A DNA stretch of 64,000 nucleotides from Ephemerocybe angulata. Taxonomy: Eukaryota > Basidiomycota > Agaricomycetes > Agaricales > Psathyrellaceae. Location: assembly GCA_013368325.1 (NCBI GenBank), contig JAACJK010000001.1:3534001-3598000 (forward strand), in the 5' to 3' direction. The notes beneath the pieces were generated by a model, which saw nothing but the letters and a program-made list of their open reading frames with translations, was not told where the DNA came from and did no database searches. The translations under genes were made by a program, and so were the position numbers. Shown piece after piece: positions 11,361 to 23,176 of this stretch (the stretch's first letter is position 1; every line of letters starts with the position of its first letter).

Positions 11361-13540
11361 CCACCCCGCTTGAGCTCCAACTATTTTCATCTTACTCACC
11401 ACCGAGCTGACAGGCGTCGAAACACACGGCACTTATGACGGATGTCATCGCCTAACGCCAAACGGGTCCAGATCGGCAGCAGGATCGACAGGGACGAGAG
11501 CCTTGTGATATCGTTCTGAGTGCTGTGCTTTGATTTTCTGGTTCGGCGAGGTAACGCCGCGTGAGTTGTATGAGTGAGAATTATCCCGGAAGTGGCGCAG
11601 CGGAGTACGCGCCCAAAATAAGTTTATGTCGCGTAAAACGGAACTAGCGGCACTAGTAAGTCCGAAGTGAGACGGTGCCCTCGGGCCTTCGTCACTCTCT
11701 GACCCTGGAATTTGAGTGCGCGATGACCCGGTTACCAAGTAGAAATACGTATCGATATCTCGAGAGTGCTCGCGTGCCTGGAATGGACTCCGGCAGACTG
11801 TACGTCATGTACGAAACATGGGAGCGCGCGCGTCTCCACGGCGCGGCGCGCTTTCATCATTCCGTTCTGGATTCAAATAACGTCTTGTATATTCGCCTCC
11901 ATGTCATGACAGTCGTCTCTGAGCTTCTAGTGTACGTTAATGTAGTCATATAACTCTAATTTTAGCATGAATAGTACTGGTTAGCTCTGAATGCGAATTT
12001 ACAAGGAAAGTGTCAAGTTGGTCCTCAATACATTGTTGAAAGTGTCCAAAACCTAGTGAGAGGTCTTTCCAATGCCTTTCAAGACTTTTGTACATTCTAT
12101 CTATATCTAAATACTACTAATACATCCCCGAGTTTCAGAGAGAAACGGGGGAAACCAAACTCGACATCCTCGATCTCGAGAGTCCAAGCAAGGTAACCGT
12201 CTCCCCGATCACGTCTATCCACCGAATACACGGAATTAGACACGGCCATATTACGGTGCCATAAGTGATGTACGGACCGTGTGAGGCGTAATAGAATCGA
12301 TTGGTATGGAACTGAGCCAAAATTGAGATGCCAAGTCCCAAATCCCGTCGGCGGACTTGTACATTCACAAAAGAACTCGGAGAATAACCCTACTTAGTCT
12401 GGACTAATTCCTGGCCAGTTATGGATGGCTTGAAGTGCCAGCGTATTACGGATTAAGTGAGATTAGATACGAACGTACTCCTCCCAGCGTTTCATTTGAC
12501 AAAATCTCGCGCGATCGCGCAGTGAAAGTCAGATACAGATGGGCGCTTATTTAGACGCTTGCACGCGAACGCGCGATCTGCGTGCATTCCACCTCCGATA
12601 GCACTTCTAACTACTCAGAAGGCCTCTTCAAGGTGTATCCCTGGCCATGCGGCTTACCCAGCCTACCCTAACCCCCCAAATCCTTCACGGACATCGAGAT
12701 CTCAAGACCCCTTCCTCCACCGCGCTTTCGGGAAGATTACGCGTTTGCGGGCGTTTCCCTGGCATTTGGTGTGTGCGGACCAGGGTTCTGTGATGCATCA
12801 TACGTTATGTGACAGCGAAACTGGTCTTGCATCAAGGCTTGAATGAGTTGGCTCGGGAGTTGCAGATGGGAAGACATCGGGAGAAAGGAATGAGGACGTA
12901 TGGCGATAGTCCGAATGTATTTACACATTTGCTAACATCTAAAATAGTATAGGTGACATTTGCTAACATCTAAAATAGTATAGGTGTACCCTTAGAATAG
13001 ATGGGTATGGTGTGTGGTCATCTCTGAGCCAACAGGTGCTGTTGGGACGTTTGAATTGGCAAACCGCCGTATCGCTCGCTTTCATCGAAGTACAATCAAC
13101 GAAGGATCTATACAGCCATACTACTCAAACAGCACACGCACACCAAATGAAACCCATCGTATCTTGGTATCTCCACTCACCCCGGACCTGTTACACCTCC
13201 AAACTCACTCCACCGTCTCCCATTCCACTCCTCCTCATCCCGTCCACCCGAAAGTCCGCCCTAGAACGCACTCCATTTCCTCCTCGCATCACTCGGCTCG
13301 CTTAGCCATGCCAACCGACACCCGAAATGACCGGGCCAAGGCAAACAGGGGCGAACAGTCACTTAGACAATCGGCGAAGTGCTCAGGGAGAGCACGTACG
13401 CGCCGTTATCCGCAATACAATGTCAATGGGATGCGTAAAGGCATTACGGGCGTGGGTGTGGGTGAGGCGGGGATACGTGGTGTGAGCTGGCAGACTCAGA
13501 TCTCGATGGGCTTGGACTGTGTGGGAATGGGGTTTGGAGG
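11361..13540. other. Intergenic region without a supported gene
   Basis: Several open frames exist but none has a convincing start, family or exon structure. A 31-bp perfect duplication lies inside it and is listed separately. The last 40 bases lead to the TATA box of the 13.6 kb tract. Confidence 0.5.
12925..12986. repeat. Perfect tandem duplication, two 31-bp units
   Basis: Two adjacent identical 31-bp units, each beginning ACATTTGCTAACATC and ending AGTATAGGTG. No further copies flank them. It looks like a recent slippage or templated duplication. Confidence 0.9.
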
Positions 13541-13542
13541 TG

Positions 13543-13549
13543 TATATAA
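13543..13549 (+). promoter_or_regulatory. TATA box upstream of intron-rich tract C
   Basis: TATATAA in GGTGTATATAAGATGG, followed within about 200 bp by the first of 14 consecutive predicted introns on the same strand. Its spacing would place transcription start near 13,575-13,600. Confidence 0.55.
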
Positions 13550-13574
13550 GATGGGGTGCGTACGGTTGTTTCTG

Positions 13575-15585
13575 GCATCCCCTCAATGGGATTTGCACTT
13601 CCCTCCCTCTTCATATATTCACTCTGCGCCTTTGACCACTCGTCAGAGGTCTCGTTTCTGTCTCCAAGTCTTGACGTTGATTTTGTCGTTCACGTCGAGC
13701 TCGGTGTGCTCGTCGTTGTCGCCGCCTAGCGCGTCGGGACTTCGGTGAGTACCCGTTCGGCGCATCACCCATGTTTGGCTGCTGACATTTTGTTCCAACA
13801 GCCACGTCGACTCCTCTTTCTCCCATACCACGACTGCATGCTTTTGTGAGTACTCTGACCCTCTCTCCATACCTGATATTGATACTTGCTTTTCTTTCTA
13901 GGATTTCGCTTTGAATGAATAGGTCAGTTGTATTCATTCAATGCGACGTACACAATACTCACCTTTTGTTAGAAGCTCCGAGTCGCTGGGCCTCCGCAGG
14001 ATGGGATTCGCTGAGAGGTAGGTCGTCACCACGACTACTTCCTCACCCTCACTGACAAGCCCATATCGCTGGGCCTTTCCAATGAACAATGAGCTCAACG
14101 ACGCATGGCTAGTCGAGGCAGTAAGCATCCAGTTGTCTAGTCCACATGAAGAAGTACTGACCTCTCTATGCCAGATTCCGTCAGAACGACTGCCCTGGGT
14201 GCATTCAGCAGTGGATTATTCAAATGGTATGTACATTGCTCGCTATGTTACGTCGCCGCTACTGACTACCTTCCACCAGTGCGGCACACTCCCATCCGAT
14301 ACGCTCAGTCCACGACGTCCACCACAGCGTGTAAGTCAATCCAGCCATACAAAAGCATCGTAATACTAACCCAGCCTTCCATTACTAGCTCGTGCGATGA
14401 CCAAGGAGCTGCGTCGTGGTCGCAAAGGCTTGGGAGATGGATGGGGCATTATAGGGCCTAGGTAAGTACTGACATAGCTATGCTTTCGAAAAGACACAAG
14501 ACTCACCTTCGCTATCTACAGACCGTCCAGCGCATCTCGGTACCGACGCCGACCCTAAACCGCTGCTCGCCGTCAGCCAGGAACTCAGGGCAGTGACCAA
14601 GGAGGTTGATGAGGTCGTTGAATGGTGTTCGAGGTTATGGTGAGTACAGCGTCGCCCGTCTCCCGATGCGCCCGCTGACATTGGTGCCCAACAGATAGTC
14701 CATGCCGCCGATCCAACTCCAGAATTCTTGACGCCGACCATGGACCGACGATTGCGCGATGGGCCTGTGCACGGAGTCCTGAAGCACTGAATTTAGAAGT
14801 GAGTGCATCGTCTTGCGTTGCTCAAAACGAGTTTGCTGACCTCCAGGCCCTACAACCAGCATCACCAGTTCTCGCTCGTCGCATTCGTGGATGGCCGAAT
14901 ATCGTCGCTTCTAGGGCATAGCAGCTCGGACGGATAGCCAGGTCCCTGTGAGTACGTCGCACATATGACTTATAAACATGCACTGACCTCGTCACTACCC
15001 TACAACCAGCATCATCCGGGTGCTGGTGCTTACGACCACCTCGCGATGTCTACGCCGCGCCTGTCGAGCTCGGCCATGTTGGTGCGGTTTTGTGTGCGAT
15101 GGTGATGAGGTTCGGACCTCCAGCCTCTCGTTTCCATCGCCGTGTTCTGCAGTGCGGTAAGCGTCGAGCCTTCACATTTGTGGCTACGCAAGTACTGACC
15201 TCGCGTGTGACGTTGTAGGCTTCTTCGTGCCGCGTACACAGCGCAGGGCATCGTGAACACGATACAGTGCGCAAGTGGGTTGGAGTTAAGTCGGAATTCG
15301 GAATTCGGAATGAATGAAGGGTAAGGTCAGTATCCTTCAATTATGCTTTCATTATCCTACTCACCTCGTCACGATCCAGTTCCCCCTCGCATTCTGGAGT
15401 GCCCCCATACGCGCCCTCACCGCCCAAGACCGCGCTTCAAGTCGTCGCGCCGTCGACCTGTGTCCTCGTCGAGCTCGTGTAGGGGTGTTTTCGATCCAGT
15501 ACAGTGCGCGTCGGGTCTGCGGTCGAGGTGAGTGCTGCGTTCGCATGCGTAGGACGATTGGCTGACTTTGGCGGTGGCTTTGAAG
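13575..15585 (+). ncRNA. Candidate multi-intron non-coding transcript (tract C)
   Basis: Fourteen consecutive GT-AG introns fit: 13,745-13,801; 13,846-13,901; 13,923-13,972; 14,018-14,059; 14,121-14,174; 14,227-14,279; 14,331-14,388; 14,462-14,521; 14,640-14,694; 14,799-14,846; 14,948-15,009; 15,157-15,218; 15,321-15,379; 15,528-15,585. All are 42-62 bp, most start GTGAGT or GTAAG and carry CTGAC or CTCAC before the acceptor. The intervening exons are 21-148 nt. The first ATG after the TATA box (in exon 2) meets a stop after six codons once spliced, and joined exons give no sustained frame. The tract could be a spliced long non-coding RNA, or a decayed many-exon gene whose splice signals outlived its frame. 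Transcription is inferred, not shown. Confidence 0.4.
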
Positions 15586-17300
15586 CTCGGTCTTTGTGCT
15601 GCGTCGATAGCTGATATGGGAGGTGAGCATGTCTGCGTGCGATGAGGTGCGATTACTTACTGACCTTATTGACGTGGTATGCTCGAGCTCGATGTCGTGA
15701 GTCGCCGGGGTCGAGAGCGTTTGCTCCATGGCGGGTTTCTGAGACGGTGAGCACGCACGGCGTGCTACGCGGGGATGGGTGTTGTGGGCTGGCGAAGGAG
15801 TTATAGTGGAGAGCTTTGAGATGCAGAGGCATCGACGCGAGGTGAAGGCGCATTCTGCAACGGTCAGTGTTCGATGAATCAAAGCAGGCGACAATCACTT
15901 ACCCATGGCCCGTTACTCGCAGGTCCAATCGAGAGGATCCATACGGCGTGCAGTCCACCCTCTCGATATTTAGTCAAAACTGGCGTCGGCGCCGTGCTCG
16001 ACACGGTATACTCGAGGTCGATGTCGTGGTTCGCCGGGGTCGAGAGCGTCGCTCCATGGCAAGTCGTATGCGTCCGTAGCTGGGACAATGGACCCGTCCG
16101 GGGTGATGCGCCGAGTTGGTGGTGTGGGCTGGCAAAGGAGACGATTTTGAGGATTGGGTGAGTCTGGCGTGTCCAGAGTGCAACGAGTACTTACCTTTGC
16201 GCATAGGCTTTCGAGTGGGCGAATGGATCTGCACGCAGAAAGGTACGTTAGTTGAGTTGTGATTGAAGTAGAGTCGCTGTACTCACAAGCCGTCCCATAC
16301 AGGTGTCGTTCGCACTCCGTCGCGCTAACCGAGTTTGTCTGGAGCACAGAGGCATCGGTAGGGGTGCATTCTGCAGCGGTCAGTGTTCGATAGAGCGAAG
16401 CAGACGACAGTGGCTCACCTTGGACCCGGTACTCAGCTCCGATCGAGAAGACCTGTACGGCGTGTGCGCGATACGTGGGGATTGATGTTGCGGAAGCGAT
16501 TCTTGAGGCTTGGTGAGTCTAACGGAACGAGATTGGCCGTGCAATACCATACTCACCTTTGCGTATAGGCCTTACTCCATCATGCTAACCGAATTTTTCG
16601 TTGGAGGGGTGGTGAATTTTGAGATGCAGCGATTTCCGTATTCTGCAACGGTCAGCGATCGATAGGGCGAAGCAAACGATGGTTACTCACACTGGGCCCG
16701 ATGCTCGCGCGTGTAGTCACCTCCACCAGATCTCCACCATGTCCAAGAGCGTTCGAGTCGTCGGATGCGACTGCTGCGCATGCCCGACGCGAGCTTCCCC
16801 GATCCTCGGCCCATCGCACCAGGCAGTCTTGTGGTTGAAGAGGTGAGAACTCGTCGTTCAACTCGATAGCGTTGCTCTGACCTTTGCTTCGTTCACAGAT
16901 CGCGTCCAGATCGACTTTGCATAGCGGATTTGCGCGGCCGGGGGTGCTCGACGTCGTTGGGGTACCGAGGAGAATGTTGTGGGAGATTAGATAGGCGGAT
17001 ATGGCGTAGCCTTGGTCGTAGCACACAGCTGGTGGCCATCGTCGTACCGGTAGGGTTGTAGTTCGGTCTGTAGTCGCCTGGTAATGTTATCGCGTCTACG
17101 TTGATTAAGAACGACGCGAGCACACCATCCCAGTCTTGCGGGATGGAGGGGTTGAGTTGCGGGAAGGTCGTCGGTTCGCAGGTGGACGTCGAGAAGAGAG
17201 ACAGGATTGATGGCAGGGCGCCGCGTCCTTCGAGAGCACCGCGCTGAGCCAAACAGAGCCAACTTGTCCTTCGGTGGTCGTGACCCCGTCTCGTCAGCAA
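15586..17300 (-). pseudogene. Intron-rich tract D, decayed multi-exon gene copies on the minus strand
   Basis: Read on the minus strand from 17,290, a legible peptide includes LNPSIPQDWDGVLASFLINV, DAITLPGDYRPNYNPTGTT, and after a frame shift YDQGYAISAYLISHNILLG and KVDLDAICERSK. A 54-bp intron (starting GTCAGAGCAACG) and a downstream DCLVRWAEDRG follow. Further along, the intron end CGAACACTGACC(G)(T/C)TGCAG recurs near 16,650, 16,385 and 15,875, and the block CTCGACCCCGGCGA(A/C)(C/T)CACGACA occurs twice (near 16,030 and 15,700), so the unit has been duplicated in tandem. I do not recognise the ancestral protein. The 5' end is cut off where the F-box promoter region begins at about 17,300. 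Confidence 0.5.
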
Positions 17301-17375
17301 GCCGGCGCTTAGTACTGTGCTTTGTTGACCGGCGTGGGAATAGGACACCGAAGCGCCCATTGTTCGCCGAGGTCC

Positions 17376-17383
17376 TATATATT
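17376..17383 (+). promoter_or_regulatory. TATA box of F-box copy 2
   Basis: TATATATT 50 bp before the ATG, in the same context as in copy 1 (CCTATATATTTGATCGCGG). Confidence 0.65.
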
Positions 17384-17432
17384 TGATCGCGGAGCCGCGC
17401 TTAACTTGAACTCCAACCACCATCTTCCCCCA

Positions 17433-19981
17433 ATGCCTCCCAAAGGATCGCGCAAGAAGCGTACTCGCCAAACCAAAGTTGTCACTGGCAATGAGGAAGC
17501 TGCTCCAGTTGTCTTGAGGAACGACTCGACGTCGAAGGTTGCCACTGGTGTGACGTTGACGGGGTTGCCGTTCGATCTCCTGAGCGAGGTGAGTTTTGCG
17601 AGCTCAGTTACGCGTGTTTCTCAACTTAGAGACGTGACTTGCATAGATATACGCTCTTCTCCACCCTGTTGATCTCCTTCAGCTCGCGAGGACGAGCAAG
17701 GTGTTCAGGAAGGTCTTGATGAACCGCCAAGCCTCGCGCAAGATGATCTGGCTCCCAGCGCTCGCGTCTGTCAGAGGCCTTCCTCCCTGTCCCAAAGACC
17801 TCGCAGAGCCTAGGTATATCAACCTGCTTCTCGAAAGCACATGCGACGTACGTTCTCCGAATGGTTTGCCCACAAGGCTCGGAGATGCTAACAGCGATGT
17901 TATCTAGGGTTGCTCCGTCACTGCTAGCCGCAGTAGTATCAATACTAGAGTGTGGAAACATCTCACCAACTACTCGCAGACCTGCGGCGGACCTGGCGAT
18001 TGCGACTTTCCAAAGTACGTCTCTTACATTCCCCATCTCTCGAACGTTCGCTCACCGCCATAAGTAGCTTCGTGCACCCGGATGAGCTCCCCGACGATCT
18101 CCCTAAGGACTTCGAAACGATGGTGCCGGCCTCGTGTTACACGTTTAGGAGGAGCCTTTCACGTCCGGAGCTAGTCTCTTGGCGCCTTGCAGATAAGAAC
18201 GGGGATGAGGTACTGCTGTACGACCTTGATGCCGTCAAGGCGTTGAAGGAGGAGCATGACCTTACCAAGAAGGGTAAAGCGCGCGAATTGTGGATAGAGA
18301 AGAAGAAGGAGGAGATGCGCACCAAGTTTCAGGTATGTCGCCTAGCGCCTTGAGGGCAACCGTATCCACACTAACGTCGACTTTTCGTAGTTCTTCAAAG
18401 CGTGCAGAGATTTCCTTCAAACTCAGATCAGGGAGGAGATAGAGGCAGAGCATAAGCGCATGGAAGCCTTGAAGGATAAGAGGAGCGAACAGTACGTGCC
18501 CAAGATTCTCCTTGTAACTTCGTACCTAATCTCTTTCGACCTCTAGGATCTTCAAGAAGCTGTCCGAAATAGGATACGCGGAGGAGTGCCGTACCTTCTT
18601 CGAATTGAATCCGAAGGAGTATATGGCTCCAGAGCACGTCCGCGAGTACCGTCGCAAACTCGTCCCCAAGGAGCTGACGGACGAAGGTGCGTTTCAGCCT
18701 AGACCTCTGCTTATCGCCTTGTAACTAACCTTCCCTTTAGAGTGGCCCCTCATCAAGGACTCCATGGTCGCGTTCATGAAGACCGCGCGGGAGCACAACT
18801 CGCGCAACTTCAAGGCGAAAGCCGTCCTCGCCCGGATGGACAAGCTGTTGAAGCCCGCCTACGCCAAATACGTCTTCTCGAAGCCGCCAAACACCGTCGT
18901 GCTCACAACCGCCGAGATCGCGATGATGCCCGAGTGGAGGGAGGTTCTCACAACGAAACCGCTCGACAAAGAGCTCACCTCTGAGGATACCGCCAAAGCC
19001 GTCGCCGCGATGGACGCGTTCGTCACGTCGACAATCGCAATTCGCACGGAGGCGCTTTTGGATTTGGTCCGAAAGTCGAAGGCGTACGAAGGGAAGGAGG
19101 TTACGACCGACACTCTCCTCCTCGCTTCGACGATCTTCAAGTGCCACTGCGACGATAAGAGCTCCTACCCCGCCATCCTCACGCACAGCTGCCACAACTA
19201 CAACTTCTTCAACGCCGAGGGGAAGAGCAAAGGAAAGCCAGAGGCCGGGTACGCGAACTCGCCTCGCCCCGTTGGGGCGGTGGATGTGAAGCCAACTACC
19301 GTGGGCGAGGAGGCGATCGTGGAAGGATGGAGGGATACCTGGCACTCAAAGGTCTGGGTGGGCTTCCATAGCAAATGCAAGTTCGATGAGGATGCGCATG
19401 AGCTCATGCTCGAGATGCTTGATACTCTGGGCATGCCCAGGTCGACTACGTCGAATGAGATGCAGGATCTCCAACCCTACATCGTGGTTCTGGACCCCAA
19501 AGGACGTAAGGGAATGCGTTGGGAGAAAGCGGTGAGTCCTCGTTACCTTCATTCACGCTTAAAACTCGTCTCATCTTATCTTCTAATGTCCTAGCTCTAC
19601 AACTGCAAACATCACAAGAAAGACGACCCGAAGCACAAGTGCTTCGCCAAGCTCGAGGACCCGGCGCACCTCGCCAAAGCCCAAGCGCTCGAAGCGTCCC
19701 GCCAGCGTTCGCCCAACCCATCCTGCTTCCACTGCGCCAACAACGTCGTTCACATGATGTACCAATGGGAGCCAGGCTGCGACGACAGTATTGCGTGCCA
19801 CTTAAAGGAGTGAGTTAACTTCGCGACTTTCCCATTGAATCAATGGACTAATTTCTCTCTCAGGCACTGTGGAATCGAACATCCTGATGGGCCCGAGGCG
19901 CTCAAAGCTTACAGCGATGGCTTCAGGCTGTATCAGAAGGAGGCGTGGTGGATTGCCGAAGAAGAGGATATCGTGCTCTAG
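17433..19981 (+). CDS. F-box protein copy 2, complete, nine exons, 698 aa, cysteine-rich C-terminus
   Basis: Exons 17,433-17,588; 17,647-17,847; 17,908-18,014; 18,065-18,332; 18,391-18,491; 18,547-18,686; 18,741-19,531; 19,595-19,809; 19,864-19,981 keep one frame (resolved). A basic N-terminus (GSRKKRTRQTK) precedes the F-box, GLPFDLLSE plus IYALLHPVDLLQLARTSKVF, expected to dock on Skp1 so that the protein acts as substrate receptor of an SCF ubiquitin ligase. The middle has a charged helical region (KKGKARELWIEKKKEEMRTK). The C-terminal half has clustered Cys/His: CHCDDKS, YNCKHHKKDDPKHKC, CFHCANNVVH and CHLKEHCGIEH, which could bind zinc. This arrangement is common in large F-box families of mushrooms. 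Substrate unknown. It parallels the truncated copy at 7.25 kb. Confidence 0.85.
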
Positions 19982-20474
19982 AGTGTCAGGCCCCCCATGA
20001 CCCAGGAATCTGTTCTACCCATGGCCTTCCGTGCATAGATAGTCATAAGCACTGAACTTGAAGTCTCACGAGACTGCACGATGGACTGATATTGAGCAAG
20101 TTCCTATTACTTACCTGACCTGATGTTCGTAGCTAGTCTAAGCTGACTGTATAAACACCACCAGGGCTTTAATAATCTCAGTCCCTTGAACCCGCCTGAG
20201 CCGTATATCGTGAATACCTCGACAAGAGGTAAATTCCTGGATTCGAGACCATGGGACATCTCCGACCTGGGCGGACACCGCAATCTCCTCGGTCTAACAA
20301 ACCACAACTGTCAACAGGTGATACACAGCCCCGCTTGTCCTCGAACGCGACAGTTGCTCCTACCGATACCAAAGACAAACGATATCCCTGTACCCTAATC
20401 AACTCTTTACCCACATCCACGAACTCCCCCGAGTCGCTCAATCTACATTTCGCGTCGAATACCCCACTCTCGGA
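19982..20474. other. Spacer between the F-box gene and the F-box/LRR-like gene
   Basis: Holds the 3' flank of the F-box gene and the upstream region of the next gene on the same strand. No further gene recognised; the last 100 bases are C/A-rich leader-like sequence. Confidence 0.5.
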
Positions 20475-22034
20475 ATGGCCCAGCCTCAACCCACCGCAGT
20501 TCAACCCCTTCCACCAGAGATCGTCCTTGCCATTGTCAAGACCGCTTTGGAGGGTCTGGAATATGTTCGCTTACTTCCCTGGCGCCGTTACAACGACGAA
20601 ATTAGGCTTGAACTGAACCGACTGCGCCGAATTTCGAGGCATTGGGACAACGTCATCACTGGGTGCCCTACACTCTGGAGGGACATTCTGATGAATCTTC
20701 GTAACAAGGACACGACTCTCGCTCTCGAAGCCGAGTACCACAGATTTCGTCTCTGTGTGGAGAGATGTAATGACCTTCCTCGTAACCTCCACCTTGTCAG
20801 TCCTGGCGCCCAGGAATGGAGGGTGGGTTACAGTTCAGGCAGTTCCGTCGAATCGATCAGCGATACCGAGGACGACTCCGATGGCGATTCAGAGGGCAGC
20901 TCCGTGAGCGACAACTTAAGTTATATTGAGCGTCGCGGCCTCGCCTCGCTCATCCTTTCCTTTGCCAAATGGGGGCATATCCATGTCGTCCTCGAGAACT
21001 ACGTCACATTCGCCTGGAATATTCTCTGTCGGCAGTCCTACCCGCACAAGACTTGGGAGTGGTTGGAGGCTTTGACCTTGGAAAGCGAGGAGATGATCGA
21101 CCTCCCGGAGAGCGGGAGGATTCACTGTTCGGACATTATCCTGGTGGCGGAGAACTTCCCGGCGTTGAGGCAGGTCGCCCTGAATCTCACGCAGTATTCT
21201 GTGGATCCATGGAACTTTCTCTGGGGCCAACTCACCAAACTCACACTCGAAAACTTCGTAGACCGTTTCGGCACATACCTCAATATTCTAGGCCAATGCA
21301 AAGTGTTGGAGGAGTTTCACTTGACCGTCGGGGAGGCGTATGAGTTGTGGAATGAAGCGCCTATCGTCGAGCAAAGTCCCCTCGCAATCACCCTTCCATA
21401 CCTGCGCAAGCTTTCTTTGAAGATCACGGTGGCATCCGATGTTGTGGAAGAGTTCATCAATCGTCTTACCCTCCCTGCACTTGAGCGGTTCACACTCGCA
21501 TTCCGCGATTCGAGTGGGCGTCACACCAACGGCCAGGATCCATTCATATCGCCCCTCCTCGACCTCGTCCGCAGATCGCAGTGCTTCTTGCTGCACCTCT
21601 CACTCGAATCCTTCCTCGAGGTGGACGAGGCACTGTTTGCTCAGCTACTCCTCTCGTCGCCATCCCTCCAATGTCTGCTCTTCGCTAGTGTGCGGACGAG
21701 CCTTGACTTCCTCGATTCGGTCTCATCAATCTCACACCCGACCTTCCAGCAGATTGAGATAACTAACCGAGGATGCGATCCCGACGAAGAAGTCATCAAC
21801 AGGTTTGCTAAGTGGGCCAATTGTTGGGTGAAAGGAGCGGGACTAGATGACGAAGACGTGCTTTCGAGGCGGAAGGAGGTGATATCCGCCTTGTATCAGC
21901 ATGTCGCGACCCTTAAGGATATCGGGGGCGAGGTGATCCTTCCTGGGCATGGTTTTCCTGAACCGATGGGAATCGAAGCACTGAAGGAGGAAGGTTGGAA
22001 TGTGGATGTGGTATATTGGGCACCTGGGTGGTGA
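20475..22034 (+). CDS. F-box/LRR-like protein, single exon, 519 aa
   Basis: An uninterrupted frame from ATG to stop. The N-terminus LPPEIVLAIVKTALEGLEYV followed by LRRISRHWDNVITGCPTLW (about residues 12-65) fits the F-box-like domain of agaricomycete proteins, where an LP.EI start and a closing CPTLW motif are typical. After an acidic serine-rich linker (DTEDDSDGDSEGSS, about residues 135-150) come irregular leucine-rich segments such as LRQVALNLTQYS, LTKLTLENFV and LRKLSLKIT, suggestive of degenerate LRRs that would present a substrate. Role inferred: substrate receptor in an SCF ubiquitin ligase. It lies 0.5 kb downstream of an unrelated F-box gene of different architecture, so the two are neighbours and not recent duplicates. 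Confidence 0.85.
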   Translation: MAQPQPTAVQPLPPEIVLAIVKTALEGLEYVRLLPWRRYNDEIRLELNRLRRISRHWDNVITGCPTLWRDILMNLRNKDTTLALEAEYHRFRLCVERCNDLPRNLHLVSPGAQEWRVGYSSGSSVESISDTEDDSDGDSEGSSVSDNLSYIERRGLASLILSFAKWGHIHVVLENYVTFAWNILCRQSYPHKTWEWLEALTLESEEMIDLPESGRIHCSDIILVAENFPALRQVALNLTQYSVDPWNFLWGQLTKLTLENFVDRFGTYLNILGQCKVLEEFHLTVGEAYELWNEAPIVEQSPLAITLPYLRKLSLKITVASDVVEEFINRLTLPALERFTLAFRDSSGRHTNGQDPFISPLLDLVRRSQCFLLHLSLESFLEVDEALFAQLLLSSPSLQCLLFASVRTSLDFLDSVSSISHPTFQQIEITNRGCDPDEEVINRFAKWANCWVKGAGLDDEDVLSRRKEVISALYQHVATLKDIGGEVILPGHGFPEPMGIEALKEEGWNVDVVYWAPGW

Positions 22035-22170
22035 TGAGAGGTGTTGTGAGACTGAGCTATATACATTTCCCATTTTGTAGTAATCGCATATCTCTAACGT
22101 CATCTACGTGTGTGTCTGTGTGGAACGTTATGGAGAAAAGGTAATGAAAGCGAGCAAAAAACGTTGCGTC
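22035..22170. terminator. Flank with T-run for the minus-strand tRNA-Gln
   Basis: The run of six A at 22,156-22,161 reads as T6 on the minus strand, 10 bases past the tRNA 3' end, as expected of a Pol III terminator. The rest is the 3' flank of the F-box/LRR-like gene. Confidence 0.7.
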
Positions 22171-22254
22171 AGGTCCTACCAGGGTTCGAACCTGGGTTTC
22201 GAGAATATTTGACTGCGTCAGAATCTCGAGTGATGACCACTACACTATAGAACC
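22171..22254 (-). tRNA. tRNA-Gln (anticodon CTG) with a 12-nt intron
   Basis: On the minus strand the sequence starts GGTTCTATAGTGTAGTGGTC and ends GGTTCGAACCCTGGTAGGACCT. The acceptor stem GGTTCTA pairs with TAGGACC (one G-T pair), the T arm carries GGTTCGAACC, and the anticodon stem CGAGA/TCTCG closes a loop holding CTG (22,219-22,221). The loop is 12 nt too long, which fits an intron just 3' of the anticodon (about 22,206-22,217). Length without it is 72 nt. The 3'-most T is the discriminator base. Confidence 0.92.
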
Positions 22255-23176
22255 GTGACACTCGCTGATAAAGTCGTTTTTGATCACCCGAGGCGCACTC
22301 CGTGGATCCGGGGCGCCTATGTAAATGCACCCACTACTTGAACAAGATTTGACCAACAGTTTTCAGATACTTCTCCGATGGTAAAGCATCGCAGACTCGA
22401 CAACGAGAGTGTAAGGTATACTACGCCTGGCCGTGTCCCTCGGGGTCCATTGCCTGCCACCGTGAAACCGCCGTTCCAGCCTTAATTCCGCTCGAGGTCC
22501 AACGAGGCCCTCGTTGGGTATTAATCCATTGGCAGACCGGAGGCAATATGCAAAGTTTCAGGTTGATGCATGGCAAGCATTCGACAGCCCAGGACGAGCT
22601 AGGTATGTTTTCTTGCCTTCTCCTGTATCGTAGTCATAGCTCCTGAACTCCACCATCTTTGCGATCTCGTTATGTACCCTGCCATGGGGGGAACACTTGG
22701 AGATATGAGGCATGGACAGCGTGTCCGGTCGTCGCTCATCCCCTCCCTTCGCCTCTCAACAGCAATGGTCGACCTTTCAAAGTTGAGTTCAATATCGCCG
22801 GCTACTTTACTGCAAGGGCTATCCAAGCAAATACAAGTGTCGCATTGGTCGATGTTGGTTAGTTCATATCCCATTGAACTCATGACACCGTCTGGCTATT
22901 TGTTGGCCAAGATTAAGCGCCCAAGCGAATGACCTCTGGTGACGTCATACATGTTACCCCGAACGCGCGCTTCTCGTAAACAATGAATGAAAAGAGTATA
23001 GATACATCATCATCACTTATGTACACACTGTCCATAGATCAAGTCCGTTATAGAAGGTCCAATGTCCGATATAAGGATAACCGAAGGAGTGACGTGCAGT
23101 AGCTCTCTCACTAGATCTCACTGCTGGGAAATGTCCGTCGAGTCATGAATGTCCGAAAATAAGAGCGTCATAGAGT
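22255..23176. other. Intergenic, nothing recognised
   Basis: No family resemblance in any frame. A possible short intron start (GTATGTTTTCTTGCC near 22,600) is not linked to a coding model. Confidence 0.45.

Noticed and set aside
13014..13748. 244-codon plus-strand frame
   Set aside because: It spans the TATA box and first donor of tract C, has no family resemblance, and its composition fits an accidental open frame in GC-rich DNA.
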